From contig DATCXV010000028.1 in NCBI GenBank assembly GCA_036565605.1, forward strand, positions 1-53,589: a stretch of 53,589 bases of DNA, given 5' to 3'. This document shows, piece after piece, positions 25,503 through 33,759 of this stretch. A program made the position numbers and the translations under genes. Below the pieces are notes generated by a model. The model saw nothing but the letters and a program-made list of their open reading frames with translations. It had not been told where the DNA came from and did not search any database. The stretch comes from UBA6065 sp036565605. Lineage in GTDB: Bacteria > Patescibacteriota > Minisyncoccia > Phycocordibacterales > UBA6065. Numbering within the stretch: the first letter of the stretch is position 1; every line of letters starts with the position of its first letter.

Positions 25503-26216
25503 CTAATAGACTGCTCGCCCTACGACTGAATGGTCTCGTGCAAGCGGTCCAACGATCGCTTGAAGCGTAGCCTCATCAATCGGGATGCCAAACTCGCCTC
25601 CGTACTCTTCGACGATGATCTTGTGAAGGTGTTCCCGCGTCCGACTGAGCCGGCTTTTAACGGTGCCGCACTCGATCTTGAGTTTCTTCGCAATATCTTC
25701 GTACGAGCGGTGTATAAGCTTGTAATGAAGGATCACCTGCTGTTCATGTGTCAGTTTCTTCATACAGGCCCGGATAATTGCCGCAAGCTCATAGTCTTCG
25801 GCCTTACGGTCGGGACCATGATCGATTTCAGCTAGGAGATCTCCAAAATGCAGATTTCCGTCGGCAGCATTTTGTAACGGGGCATCAGTCGAAACGGATC
25901 GCCCGCGTCCGCGACGCCAATTGTACAAATACCGATTCTTGCTTATGTTTTGGCAGATTCGATAAAGCCAGCTCGACAGTGCGCAATCTCCACGGAAATC
26001 CGGGAGTTTACGATAAGCATTTCGCAGTGCGTCCTGCGCGATCTCTTCAGCATCTGCATGATTGCGAATAATCGTAAATGCGACGTTGGTGAGGTAGGGC
26101 CGATAGTTTCGGTAGATTTCTTCGAACGCTGATTCGTCGCCTTTCTTGAAACGATCAACTAATACTGCGTCGCGCTCCGCCGCGGTTACTGTCTTCTCTG
26201 AGAGGAAGCCGTTCAT
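25503..26216 (-). CDS. RNA polymerase sigma-70 family (ECF) factor, second copy
   Basis: 237 residues. Region 2: AFEEIYRNYRPYLTNVAFTIIRNHADAEEIAQDALRNAYRKL and LSSWLYRICQNISKN. Region 4: LTHEQQVILHYKLIHRSYEDIAKKL, then GTVKSRLSRTREHLHKI. A C-terminal extension of about 35 residues (EEYGGEFGIPIDEATLQ...) goes beyond a normal ECF factor and may be regulatory. No membrane partner is encoded next to it, unlike the factor at 7401. It diverges from the holB-like gene; 106 bases lie between the starts. Confidence 0.92.
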   Translation of the reverse strand: MNGFLSEKTVTAAERDAVLVDRFKKGDESAFEEIYRNYRPYLTNVAFTIIRNHADAEEIAQDALRNAYRKLPDFRGDCALSSWLYRICQNISKNRYLYNWRRGRGRSVSTDAPLQNAADGNLHFGDLLAEIDHGPDRKAEDYELAAIIRACMKKLTHEQQVILHYKLIHRSYEDIAKKLKIECGTVKSRLSRTREHLHKIIVEEYGGEFGIPIDEATLQAIVGPLARDHSVVGRAVY

Positions 26217-26322
26217 GGTGGATGGTGGGGTGGGTTGGGAAAGTACTGACCGATACTGGTATTCACGCTACCACTCAAAATTAATATGCACAAGGGCTAT
26301 TTTCGTTTGCTATACTTCAGTC

Positions 26323-26970
26323 GTGTTCCCGAAAGAAAATCTCCACCACGCATATTTTATCGAAGGTGACCGCGACGCTGTTATGGCTGCGGTCGAATTA
26401 TTTCTTTCTGATTCGTTTGGCATGGTGCGCCAGGGCAATCCTGATTTCCACGTCGCCGTTCACCCGGCGTTCGGCATTGATGAAGCGCGTGAATTGCAGG
26501 ATCTACAAGCTTTGCGACCGGTCACGGGCGACCGCAAGGTCTTTTTGATCTCGATTGGTTCGATCACAAGCGAGGCGCAGAACTCGCTTTTGAAAGTGTT
26601 CGAAGAGCCGACGCCGGGTGCACACTTTTTCGTTGTCGGATCTTCAGCGCGGATTCTATTGCCGACCTTGCGCAGCCGCATGGTGGTCGTGACGCACGAC
26701 AGTGCGCGTGCAAACAACGGATCTGCTGCAGACGATGCGCGCGCCTTCATGAAATTATCAATGAAAGATCGCTTGGCGTTCGTTGCGCCTTTGATCGAAG
26801 AGAAAGACAAGGCGCGCGCCGAAGCTTTCCTGCAGGCGCTTGTCACAGAGCTTCACACGAGAGGGAAGACCAAGGCCATAAAAGAAGTTCTGCCTTTAAT
26901 CGCGTATCTGAAAGACCGCGCCCCGTCGCTTAAGCTAATTTTGGAAAGAGTGGCGCTGCTCTCTTTTTGA
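26323..26970 (+). CDS. holB: DNA polymerase III delta-prime-like clamp-loader subunit without P-loop
   Basis: 215 residues from GTG. ITSEAQNSLLKVFEEPTPGAHFFVVGSSARILLPTLRSRM is the clamp-loader signature: NxLLKxLEEP and the sensor/arginine-finger SRx. The Walker A region is missing (YFIEGDRDAVMAAVELFL in its place), as ATPase activity is also absent in delta-prime of other bacteria. The protein is about two-thirds of the usual length, lacking much of the C-terminal collar domain. TGC-TATACT (26311-26316) lies 6 bases before the GTG, so the message starts at the start codon; this rules out the long open frame back to 26146, which overlaps the divergent sigma gene. Confidence 0.8.
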   Translation: MFPKENLHHAYFIEGDRDAVMAAVELFLSDSFGMVRQGNPDFHVAVHPAFGIDEARELQDLQALRPVTGDRKVFLISIGSITSEAQNSLLKVFEEPTPGAHFFVVGSSARILLPTLRSRMVVVTHDSARANNGSAADDARAFMKLSMKDRLAFVAPLIEEKDKARAEAFLQALVTELHTRGKTKAIKEVLPLIAYLKDRAPSLKLILERVALLSF

Positions 26971-26974
26971 TTGT

Positions 26975-28069
26975 ATGTACTCTTATCCCATTCTTACTAA
27001 GATTTTTGAGGAGTTCTTGAAGGAGAAGGAAGAAAATCTTTCAAATACATTCATAATCGCTTGTCAGCATATTCTGGAACCGCAGCAAAAAATGTTTCGA
27101 ATGCTAGCGGATTTCGGTGTATCAAAAAAGAATATATTCATTTTAGGCAAATCATATTCGACTAATATTGAAGTGTTGGAAGAGCTAATTGCAGATGATT
27201 TTCATATTGTTCAGCACCAATATAATCCTGCTGAATCTTTTGATGAAACTCATCAAAAGAATTGCAGAGAGTTAGTCGACAGGGTCTTGGAATATATCCG
27301 TCCTGACTCACGCATTATTGTATTAGATGATGGCGGGTCACTTATTTCTGAATGCAATAATCGTTTCGATCACCTATCAAAAGATGCGCAGCTCTTCGGG
27401 GTAGAGCAAACATCTTCAGGTTTTAGAAAGCTTGAAAGTAGGTCCTTAAAATTTCCGGTGATGAATGTGGCTCGCTCGGCATGGAAGCTTGAAAAAGAAC
27501 CGGCATTCATCGCTCAAGATTGTATTGAGAAAATTGATCGGTTTACCGCAAAACTTCCGTATCGAAAAGCGTTTGTCGTGGGGTTAGGTCCTATCGGCGG
27601 GGCGATAGAAAAGCATCTTAAGAATGAAGGACTCGACGTGTATGGGTTCGATGTCTTGCTTGGACATACGGACTTGGTTTCAAAAATATTGGAAATCAAA
27701 CCATCGCTAATCATAGGTGCAACTGGTAGCCAGATTTTGACTGAACATGAACTAGAAATGATGACCACATTCAATCAGAATGTGTATTTGGTGAGTGTTT
27801 CTTCATCAGATAGAGAATTTCCGGTTGTTGGACATCGCAATGGTCAAAATGCTGATGATGTTCACGTTAGTACGACATATAAAAACATCACGTTTGTTAA
27901 CAACGGATTTCCTGTTAATTTTCAGGGAAATCGATATGAAGGAGAAATAGAAGGCATTGAGCCAACAATTGGGCAACTTCTTGGCTCGGTTCTTTATTGC
28001 CTCACGCATGAGCAAGCACTCGAAGGGAAGATCGGGTTCATAGAATTACCATTGCAACTATCCATTTAG
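26975..28069 (+). CDS. Rossmann-fold protein resembling the NAD domain of S-adenosylhomocysteine hydrolase
   Basis: 364 residues. AFVVGLGPIGGAIEKHLKNEGLDVYGFDV is a GxGxxG dinucleotide-binding fold like the NAD domain of adenosylhomocysteinase, followed by LIIGATGSQILTEHELEMM, the matching second half. The N-terminal half (ACQHILEPQQKMFRMLADFGV, IIVLDDGGSLI) also recalls that family's substrate-domain loop order, but most catalytic residues are not recognisable. Base use is clearly A+T-richer (many AAT, ATT, TTA codons) than the neighbours on both sides, a sign of recent transfer. It begins 4 bases after holB. Confidence 0.6.
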   Translation: MYSYPILTKIFEEFLKEKEENLSNTFIIACQHILEPQQKMFRMLADFGVSKKNIFILGKSYSTNIEVLEELIADDFHIVQHQYNPAESFDETHQKNCRELVDRVLEYIRPDSRIIVLDDGGSLISECNNRFDHLSKDAQLFGVEQTSSGFRKLESRSLKFPVMNVARSAWKLEKEPAFIAQDCIEKIDRFTAKLPYRKAFVVGLGPIGGAIEKHLKNEGLDVYGFDVLLGHTDLVSKILEIKPSLIIGATGSQILTEHELEMMTTFNQNVYLVSVSSSDREFPVVGHRNGQNADDVHVSTTYKNITFVNNGFPVNFQGNRYEGEIEGIEPTIGQLLGSVLYCLTHEQALEGKIGFIELPLQLSI

Positions 28070-28098
28070 GTCCGAGCTTGTGTTAATATGCTGGCTAT

Positions 28099-28650
28099 AT
28101 GCAATACAACTTCGCAAAGCTGAAAGCAGACCTGGCCGCGACCGAAGCCTGGCTCCAAAAAGAGCTTTCCCAGATTCGTACTAACCGCGCCAACCCTTCG
28201 ATCCTCGACTCGGTGCATGTCGAAGCGTATGGTTCGGATATGGCTATTAACGGCGTCGCATCGGTAACGAACGAAGATCCGCGCACCATCCGCATCACGC
28301 CGTGGGATCAAGCCTTGGTAAAGTCGATCGAGAAATCGATTGTTGCGGCGAACCTTGGCGTTTCGGTCGCGGTCGACGACAAAGGTGTGCGCGTCTCGTT
28401 CCCGGAACTGACCGGCGAGCGTCGCAAAGAGATTGTGAAGACGGCCAAGGAAAAACTTGAACAAGGCAAGATTCAGGTCCGCAAGCATCGCGACACGACC
28501 ATCGCGGACATTGATGCCAAAGAAAAGCAGGGCGGCATGGGCGAAGATGAAAAATTTCGCTTCAAAGCCGATGCGCAAAAGCTTGTCGATGAAGCGAACA
28601 AAAAGCTTCAAGACATGATGGACAAGAAAGAGAAGGAGATTATGAATTAA
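28099..28650 (+). CDS. frr: Ribosome recycling factor
   Basis: 183 residues, standard length. LQKELSQIRTNRANPSILDSVHVEAYG, NEDPRTIRITPWDQ and FPELTGERRKEIVKTAKEKLEQGKIQVRKHRD are the family's core blocks, including the arginine-rich helix that contacts 23S rRNA. With EF-G it splits post-termination ribosomes. TGT-TAATAT (28084-28089) is 9 bases from the ATG. pyrH and tsf, common frr partners, are absent; an RseP-type protease follows instead, which is also a common bacterial order. Confidence 0.96.
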   Translation: MQYNFAKLKADLAATEAWLQKELSQIRTNRANPSILDSVHVEAYGSDMAINGVASVTNEDPRTIRITPWDQALVKSIEKSIVAANLGVSVAVDDKGVRVSFPELTGERRKEIVKTAKEKLEQGKIQVRKHRDTTIADIDAKEKQGGMGEDEKFRFKADAQKLVDEANKKLQDMMDKKEKEIMN

Positions 28651-28668
28651 AACGCTCATTGTTATTAC

Positions 28669-29733
28669 GTGACTGTCATACTTTTTTTCATCATTTTGGC
28701 GGTCCTGGTGCTCGTCCACGAGTTCGGGCATTTTTACGCAGCAAAGAAATGCGGCGTGCGCGTCGACGAATTCGGTCTGGGTTTTCCGCCGCGCATTATA
28801 GGTAAAGAATGGAATGGTACGGTCTATTCGTTGAACTGGATCCCGTTCGGTGGCTTCGTGAAAATCTTTGGCGAGGATGGCAAAGATGACACTGTTCCGG
28901 ATACTCTTCAGTCTGGAAAAAATTTCATGGATGTCTCGCGCCCTAAACAGGTGCTTATTCTGGCTGCGGGCGTGATCATGAACATTCTGTTCGCGTGGAT
29001 TCTTTTTTCCATCGCCTTTATGACCGGCATGACAACGGGTGTTTCGGAAGCGAACGCAAAATATATCCATGACGCGCATGTGATCGTCTTGGATGCGCTG
29101 CCGAATGCGCCGGCAGCCAAAGCGGGTTTGAAGCCGGGTGACGAAATCCTTTCGTACGATTCTATCGATGCCATCCAAACTGCGGCCAAAACGGGCAAGC
29201 CACTTTCGTTCGAAATCCAGCGCGGTGCGGAAAAGAAATCGGTGACGGTAATTCCTGAAAAGGGAGTCTTTAATGATCAGTATGCAATCGGCATCTCGAT
29301 GGATATGGTAGGGAAGGCTGACCTGCCGTTCTTCATCGCTTTCGCTGAAGGCGCCCGTCTGACCGTCCACATGTTCGCAGTTATCATGAAAAGCATCTAC
29401 AGCCTCATTCACGATGCGGTCTTGGGCAAGGCTGATGTGTCACAGTTGTCAGGACCAGTTGGGATCGCGCGATTGGTGGGCGATGCACGGCATCTGGGCT
29501 TCGCCTATCTTGCTTCGTTTACTGCCTTTATCTCGCTTAACTTGGCGGTGCTTAATTTGGTGCCATTTCCAGCGCTTGATGGTGGACGTATTGTTTTCGT
29601 TGGTGTCGAGGCGATCCGCCGCAAACCTATTCCGGCCAAAGTGGCGAACGCCGTTAACTTTGCAGGTTTTTGTCTGCTTATCGCATTCATGCTCTTTATT
29701 ACCTATAAGGACGTGATGAAGATTTGGGGATAG
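28669..29733 (+). CDS. rseP: Site-2 membrane metalloprotease, RseP family (M50)
   Basis: 354 residues from GTG. The zinc motif HEFGH is in the first membrane helix (residues 18-22), the third ligand motif is NLVPFPALDGGRI, a PDZ domain lies at about 125-190 (LPNAPAAKAGLKPGDEILSYD), and there are four membrane helices. The family cleaves type II (N-in) membrane segments to release cytoplasmic regulators, in the sigma-E pathway anti-sigma factors. The giant protein at 48655 and the sigma partner at 6689 are possible substrates by topology only. Terminator at 29753. Confidence 0.93.
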   Translation: MTVILFFIILAVLVLVHEFGHFYAAKKCGVRVDEFGLGFPPRIIGKEWNGTVYSLNWIPFGGFVKIFGEDGKDDTVPDTLQSGKNFMDVSRPKQVLILAAGVIMNILFAWILFSIAFMTGMTTGVSEANAKYIHDAHVIVLDALPNAPAAKAGLKPGDEILSYDSIDAIQTAAKTGKPLSFEIQRGAEKKSVTVIPEKGVFNDQYAIGISMDMVGKADLPFFIAFAEGARLTVHMFAVIMKSIYSLIHDAVLGKADVSQLSGPVGIARLVGDARHLGFAYLASFTAFISLNLAVLNLVPFPALDGGRIVFVGVEAIRRKPIPAKVANAVNFAGFCLLIAFMLFITYKDVMKIWG

Positions 29734-29752
29734 AAAAAAGAAATACAAAAAC

Positions 29753-29783
29753 AAAAAAGCGGCGTCCTTATGGACGCCGCTTT
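29753..29783. terminator. Bidirectional terminator between rseP and 29799 gene
   Basis: Stem AAGCGGCGTCC / GGACGCCGCTT around TTAT, with an A6 run on the left and TT on the right. Confidence 0.8.
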
Positions 29784-29798
29784 GCATGAAGCCGATGG

Positions 29799-30137
29799 TC
29801 ACACTGTGACCGGTCGGGGTTTTTCCGGGCCGTCGAGCCAGATGTTCTCGTCATGCAACCGCATGACCCGCTGCATGTGCGCGAATCCGAAGATTGCGTA
29901 CATAAACGCGAACACCGTTATGACGGGGCCGCCGATTCGGCTGTCGCCAAAATATGCAGTCGCAATGATTGCGATTGCAAGTGTTGCGCCCATCGTCGAT
30001 GTGCCGCGCATCCAATGTGCGTCAGGATGCTTTTCACGGCGGCAGCGGGCGGCATAACGGAAGCCGGGCACGAACCAGAACAGGAGTGAAAAGATCACTC
30101 CGGCTATGCGAGCGAAGGCAAGGAACAGGATTTTCAT
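29799..30137 (-). CDS. Hypothetical small membrane protein
   Basis: 112 residues with three likely membrane helices (about 5-23, 48-65, 70-85), a basic loop between the first two (RRCRREKHPDAHW) and a hydrophilic tail (NIWLDGPEKPRP). No family recognised. It is driven by a good promoter that shares its -35 region with proS on the other strand, and ends at its own terminator. No convincing Shine-Dalgarno. Confidence 0.6.
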   Translation of the reverse strand: MKILFLAFARIAGVIFSLLFWFVPGFRYAARCRREKHPDAHWMRGTSTMGATLAIAIIATAYFGDSRIGGPVITVFAFMYAIFGFAHMQRVMRLHDENIWLDGPEKPRPVTV

Positions 30138-30166
30138 GTGGCTGGGGATTCAGTAGACTACTATAT

Positions 30167-30207
30167 ATTATACTGCTCTTGACACCATTGTGTCAAGTAC
30201 TTACAAA
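30167..30207. promoter_or_regulatory. Divergent promoters with -35 boxes in one palindrome
   Basis: CTTGACAC (30178-30185), 4-base centre CATT, GTGTCAAG (30190-30197). On the plus strand TTGACA-N17-TACAAA (30179-30207) points to proS; on the minus strand TTGACA-N18-TATAAT (30196 to 30167) points to the 29799-30137 gene. The 8-bp arms could also bind a dimeric regulator that would shut both genes. Confidence 0.6.
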
Positions 30208-30247
30208 ACGGCTTAACTGCGTTATTATTGGCCACAACAATACACCC

Positions 30248-31501
30248 ATGCGCCAATCACAGCTGTTCACTCGCACGCGAAAAGAAGCACCAAAAGATGA
30301 AGTCTCGAAGAATGCCCAGCTTTTGATTCGTGCCGGATATATCTATAAAGAGATGGCAGGCGTGTACGCTTTCTTGCCTTTGGGCCTGCGCGTTTTTAAC
30401 AAGATTGTCGGTGTGATCCGTGAAGAGATGAATGATATTGGTGGACAGGAAGTGTCTTTGACCGCGTTTCAGCAGAAAGAAACCTGGACTCCGACCAATC
30501 AGTGGGATGACAAAGAGGTTGATGTCTGGTTCAAGACACAATTGAAAAATGGCACCGAGCTGGGTCTTGCTGTCACGCACGAAGCGGCGCTCACCAAGCT
30601 CATGAAAGATTTTGTCTCGTCGTACCGTTCGCTGCCGCAGTACGTCTATCAGTTCCAGACCAAATTCAGAAACGAAACGCGTGCCAAGTCCGGTATCATG
30701 CGCTGTCGCGAATTTGTTATGAAGGATCTGTATTCGTTCTCGCGTACACAGGACGAACACAATGCCTTTTACGAGAAAGCAAAACAGGCATACGAGCAGG
30801 TCTTTAAAAGGCTTGGTATCGGAAATCAGACTTATCTTACATTCGCGTCGGGAGGCATGTTCACGAAATTTTCACACGAATTCCAGACCGTAACTGATGC
30901 GGGCGAGGATCTGATCTATGTCGATGAAAATAAAAAGCTTGCTGTGAACAAAGAAGTGCTGAACGATGAAGTTCTGAAGGATCTGGGCATACACCGCGCC
31001 GACTTGGTTGAAAAAAAGGCGGTCGAGGTGGGAAATATTTTCTCCCTTGGAACCCGTTTTTCAGATGCGCTTGAACTTAATTTCCTCGACGAAAAAGGTG
31101 TGAAGAAGCCTGTCATCATGGGTTCGTATGGTATCGGTCCGGCGCGCGTTATGGGTACGATTGTCGAGACGCTTTCGGATAAAGACGGGATCGTATGGCC
31201 AGAAGCAGTCGCGCCGTTCAAAGTGCATATGATTGTCGTTGATTCCAAAGATGGTTCGGCGCGCGCGGCGGCCGACGCTTTGTACGCAGCGCTTCAAAAG
31301 GCTGGTATTGAAACCTTGTATGATGATCGCGATCTGCGCCCAGGTGAAAAATTCGCTGATGCAGACCTGATTGGCATTCCGTACCGTGTCGTCGTTTCGG
31401 AAAAAACTATTGCTGCGGGCAAGCACGAAATGAAAGTCCGGGCGACAGGTGAAGTGAGGTCTCTTGCGGAAACTGAATTGATAGATACACTAAGGGAGTA
31501 G
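30248..31501 (+). CDS. proS: Prolyl-tRNA synthetase, short form without editing insert
   Basis: 417 residues, against about 570 for the usual bacterial enzyme. Class II motif 2 is FRNETRAKSGIMRCREFVMKDLYSF, motif 3 is GSYGIGPARVMGTIVE, and the C-terminal anticodon-binding domain follows (VHMIVVDSK...LYDDRDLRPGEKFADADLIGIPYRVVV). Between motifs 2 and 3 there is no room for the INS domain that clears mischarged alanine. The frame is open to 29969, but the family start is MRQSQLFTRTRKEAP. No Shine-Dalgarno; a leader of about 34 bases is expected from the promoter at 30179. Confidence 0.95.
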   Translation: MRQSQLFTRTRKEAPKDEVSKNAQLLIRAGYIYKEMAGVYAFLPLGLRVFNKIVGVIREEMNDIGGQEVSLTAFQQKETWTPTNQWDDKEVDVWFKTQLKNGTELGLAVTHEAALTKLMKDFVSSYRSLPQYVYQFQTKFRNETRAKSGIMRCREFVMKDLYSFSRTQDEHNAFYEKAKQAYEQVFKRLGIGNQTYLTFASGGMFTKFSHEFQTVTDAGEDLIYVDENKKLAVNKEVLNDEVLKDLGIHRADLVEKKAVEVGNIFSLGTRFSDALELNFLDEKGVKKPVIMGSYGIGPARVMGTIVETLSDKDGIVWPEAVAPFKVHMIVVDSKDGSARAAADALYAALQKAGIETLYDDRDLRPGEKFADADLIGIPYRVVVSEKTIAAGKHEMKVRATGEVRSLAETELIDTLRE

Positions 31502-31502
31502 A

Positions 31503-31616
31503 GACGAACCGGAACGTCCTTTGATGGAGACTCTCGGAGCGCGACGGCGCGAGAGAGAAGGTGTGGGTCAGGGTCCCGCAACCTGGTCTCCAGAAAAGGA
31601 CGTTCCGGTTTGCGTC
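31503..31616 (+). ncRNA. Predicted three-way-junction structured RNA between proS and mreB2
   Basis: A closing stem pairs 31507-31522 with 31595-31610 perfectly (16 bp), with 4 more pairs outside (31503-31506 / 31613-31616) and an inner stem 31525-31531 / 31586-31592. Inside are two hairpins: CTCTCG / CGAGAG with CGC / GCG (31531-31555) and AGGTGTGGG / CCCGC-A-ACCT (31559-31584). There is no T-run directly after it, so it is not a simple terminator. No reading frame in it looks coding. It may be a leader of mreB2 or an independent RNA processed from the proS message. No known family recognised. Confidence 0.6.
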
Positions 31617-31633
31617 TTATTACATTTTTGCAT

Positions 31634-32698
31634 ATGACAATTCCTTTTATACAGAAACTCTACAAAACGTTCTCGCACGATATCGGGATTGATCTTGGTA
31701 CTGCAAACACGCTTGTCTATGTAAAAGGCCAGGGCATCGTTATTAACGAGCCGTCGGTCGTGGCGGTGAACCAAAAGACAGGTCGCGTTGTGGCGGTGGG
31801 ATCACAAGCTAAAGACATGCTTGGCCGCACGCCGGCGCATATCACGGCAGTCAGACCTTTGGTCGACGGCGTCATTTCGGATTTCGAAGTAGCCGAGGAA
31901 ATGATTGTCTATCTTTTGAATAAAGCCCAGAAAGAATCGAAAAAATTTTTTGGCCCGCGCGTGATCGTAGGTATTCCTTCAGGTGTTACCAATGTGGAAG
32001 CGCGCGCCGTCCGCGATGCGACCCGAAATGCCGGCGCGCGTGAAGTACATGTTGTCGAACAACCGATGGCCGCAGCGATCGGTATCCGTCTTCCTATACA
32101 TGAACCAGCTGGCAACATGGTGATCGACATCGGCGGCGGAACATCTGACATCGCAGTTATATCGCTTGGCGGTGTGGTGCGCTCGAAGTCTTTGAAGATT
32201 GCCGGAGACCGTCTGAATTCAGATATCCAGTCATACATTCGTAACGAATTCAAAATTTTGGTCGGTGAAAAAACTGCTGAAGAAGTAAAAATCAAATTGG
32301 GCGTCGTGGTACCAGAATCGGCTCCACATGAAGCAGCAATTCGCGGTCGTGATCTGGTCACAGGATTGCCACGTGAGGTAGTTCTTACCGACGCGGATAT
32401 CCGCGAAGCAATTTCACAGTCGATCGGTAACTTGGTCGAGTCGGTCAAAGAAGTGCTTGAAACGACTCCTCCCGAGATTCTTGCCGACGTCATGAATCGC
32501 GGCATCTATCTGGTGGGTGGCGGTGCACTGATTCGCGGCCTCGATAATCTCATCGAAGAGTATGTGAAAATTCCTGTCCACATCGCAGACGATCCTTTGA
32601 CTGCTGTGGCACGCGGCGCAGGCGTTATACTAGAGGACATTGAAGCGTATCATGACGTTTTGATCGAGAACGAGGATGACCTACCTAAAGCGCAGTAA
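31634..32698 (+). CDS. mreB: MreB rod-shape actin-like protein (second copy, heads mreBCD)
   Basis: 354 residues from MTIPFIQKLY. IDLGTANTLVYVKGQGIVINEPSVVAV (phosphate 1 and signature), VIDIGGGTSDIAVISLGG (phosphate 2) and LVGGGALIRGLDNL are intact. The sequence is nearer to classical MreB than the 24435 copy and has a longer N-terminus, which may be membrane-binding (IPFIQKLYKTF). TACATT at 31621-31626 is 7 bases before the ATG. mreC overlaps its end by 23 bases, so mreB-mreC-mreD-mrdA form one elongation operon. Confidence 0.96.
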   Translation: MTIPFIQKLYKTFSHDIGIDLGTANTLVYVKGQGIVINEPSVVAVNQKTGRVVAVGSQAKDMLGRTPAHITAVRPLVDGVISDFEVAEEMIVYLLNKAQKESKKFFGPRVIVGIPSGVTNVEARAVRDATRNAGAREVHVVEQPMAAAIGIRLPIHEPAGNMVIDIGGGTSDIAVISLGGVVRSKSLKIAGDRLNSDIQSYIRNEFKILVGEKTAEEVKIKLGVVVPESAPHEAAIRGRDLVTGLPREVVLTDADIREAISQSIGNLVESVKEVLETTPPEILADVMNRGIYLVGGGALIRGLDNLIEEYVKIPVHIADDPLTAVARGAGVILEDIEAYHDVLIENEDDLPKAQ

Positions 32699-33464
32699 CC
32701 CGCGGGAAAAAAAGAGCAAAGCATATATAGCTTGTGCCGCTCTTGCGATCCTGATCCTTCTTGTTATTCATTTCTTTTTGCCCGGTTTCTTCAGAGGAAT
32801 TTTTGTGCCGGCCGGTTCGGCTGCATGGCAGACCGAAGAGGGAACCGAGACTTTTTTGGGCTCGTTGCGTACGAAATATTCGCTCTCCAAAGAGAACGCT
32901 GACTTGAAGGCACGACTCGAGCAGAAAGGAATTGATGCTCTTCTGTTACAGGCGGCTCTTGCCGAGAACGAGTCTCTTAAATCGCTTGTTCATCGAACGA
33001 ACGTAGGTGATGATATTTTGGCCACAGTACTTTCGCGTCCGCCACAATCGCCGTATGACACACTTACGCTTGATGTTGGTGCTGATGAAGGTGTGTCGGT
33101 TGGCGATAAAGTCTATGCGCCTGGAGGTATTGTTATCGGTGATATTGCCGAAGCGTCTTCGGGAACATCCAAAGTCCTTCTGTATTCATCTCCGGGCAGG
33201 ATCGTGCCGGCTATCGTCGGATCATCAACAACTCAGATCCAAGCCATGGGCAAAGGGGGCGGTGATTTCTCAGCAAAGCTTCCGGCTGAAATCCATGTAT
33301 CCAAAGGCGATGTGGTACTGATGCCATCGATGCGTATTCACACTTTAGGTGCAATAGAAGCGATCGAGTCCGATTCGACCGATTCTTTTCAAACCGTTTT
33401 ATTTACGCTGCCGGTTAATATACACGAGCTGTGTTTCGTGACGGTCGACCGCAGCGGAAAATAA
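32676..33464 (+). CDS. mreC: Rod shape-determining protein MreC
   Basis: 262 residues: one N-terminal membrane helix (about 16-38), a coiled coil (KENADLKARLEQKGIDALLLQAALAENESLKSLV) and two beta-barrel subdomains (ATVLSRPPQSPYDTLTLDVGADEGVSVGDKV; MPSMRIHTLGAIEAI). It links MreB to periplasmic wall enzymes. It overlaps mreB by 23 bases and ends 1 base before mreD. Confidence 0.93.
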   Translation: MTYLKRSNPREKKSKAYIACAALAILILLVIHFFLPGFFRGIFVPAGSAAWQTEEGTETFLGSLRTKYSLSKENADLKARLEQKGIDALLLQAALAENESLKSLVHRTNVGDDILATVLSRPPQSPYDTLTLDVGADEGVSVGDKVYAPGGIVIGDIAEASSGTSKVLLYSSPGRIVPAIVGSSTTQIQAMGKGGGDFSAKLPAEIHVSKGDVVLMPSMRIHTLGAIEAIESDSTDSFQTVLFTLPVNIHELCFVTVDRSGK

Positions 33465-33465
33465 T

Positions 33466-33717
33466 ATGAATCGCACGATCACCGATATTGTTTTGATCCT
33501 CTCTATTCTCTTCCTGCCGTGGTGGGTGTCTGCGGCGCTTTTATTGGTTGCGTGCTTCTATTTCCATCATTTTTTCGAAGCCTTTGTCTTTGGAATCATG
33601 GCTGACGCCCTGTATGCTGCTCCACATGCGTTTCATAATTTTCCGCATCTGGGCGTGATCTTTGCCGCGGTCTCTTTTCTCCTTTCCGCGCTCATTCGCG
33701 AACGATTGGCGCTGTAA
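33466..33717 (+). CDS. mreD: MreD-like membrane protein, very short
   Basis: 83 residues, half the usual 160, with two or three membrane helices (about 6-30, 33-50, 63-78). The identity rests mainly on position between mreC and mrdA and on the hydrophobic, histidine-rich sequence (FYFHHFFEAFVFGIMADALYAAP). It may be a reduced MreD or a substitute. Confidence 0.65.
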   Translation: MNRTITDIVLILSILFLPWWVSAALLLVACFYFHHFFEAFVFGIMADALYAAPHAFHNFPHLGVIFAAVSFLLSALIRERLAL

Positions 33718-33759
33718 AGCATATTCCTGTCAACCACTGTACGGTGTTAGAATATCGCC

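Noticed and set aside
26146..26322. N-terminal extension of the holB-like gene
   Set aside because: Antisense to the sigma gene and upstream of the -10 TATACT at 26311.
28066..29412. Long minus-strand frame of 448 codons across frr and rseP
   Set aside because: Antisense shadow of two clear genes; Arg/His-rich product with no family features. The same holds for 36407-37351 and 10649-11569.
29969..30247. N-terminal extension of proS
   Set aside because: Overlaps the divergent membrane gene and the promoter palindrome; family start is at 30248.
31503..31616. SRP (4.5S) RNA
   Set aside because: No conserved symmetric and asymmetric loops or GGAA tetraloop; the three-way junction and long closing stem do not fit.
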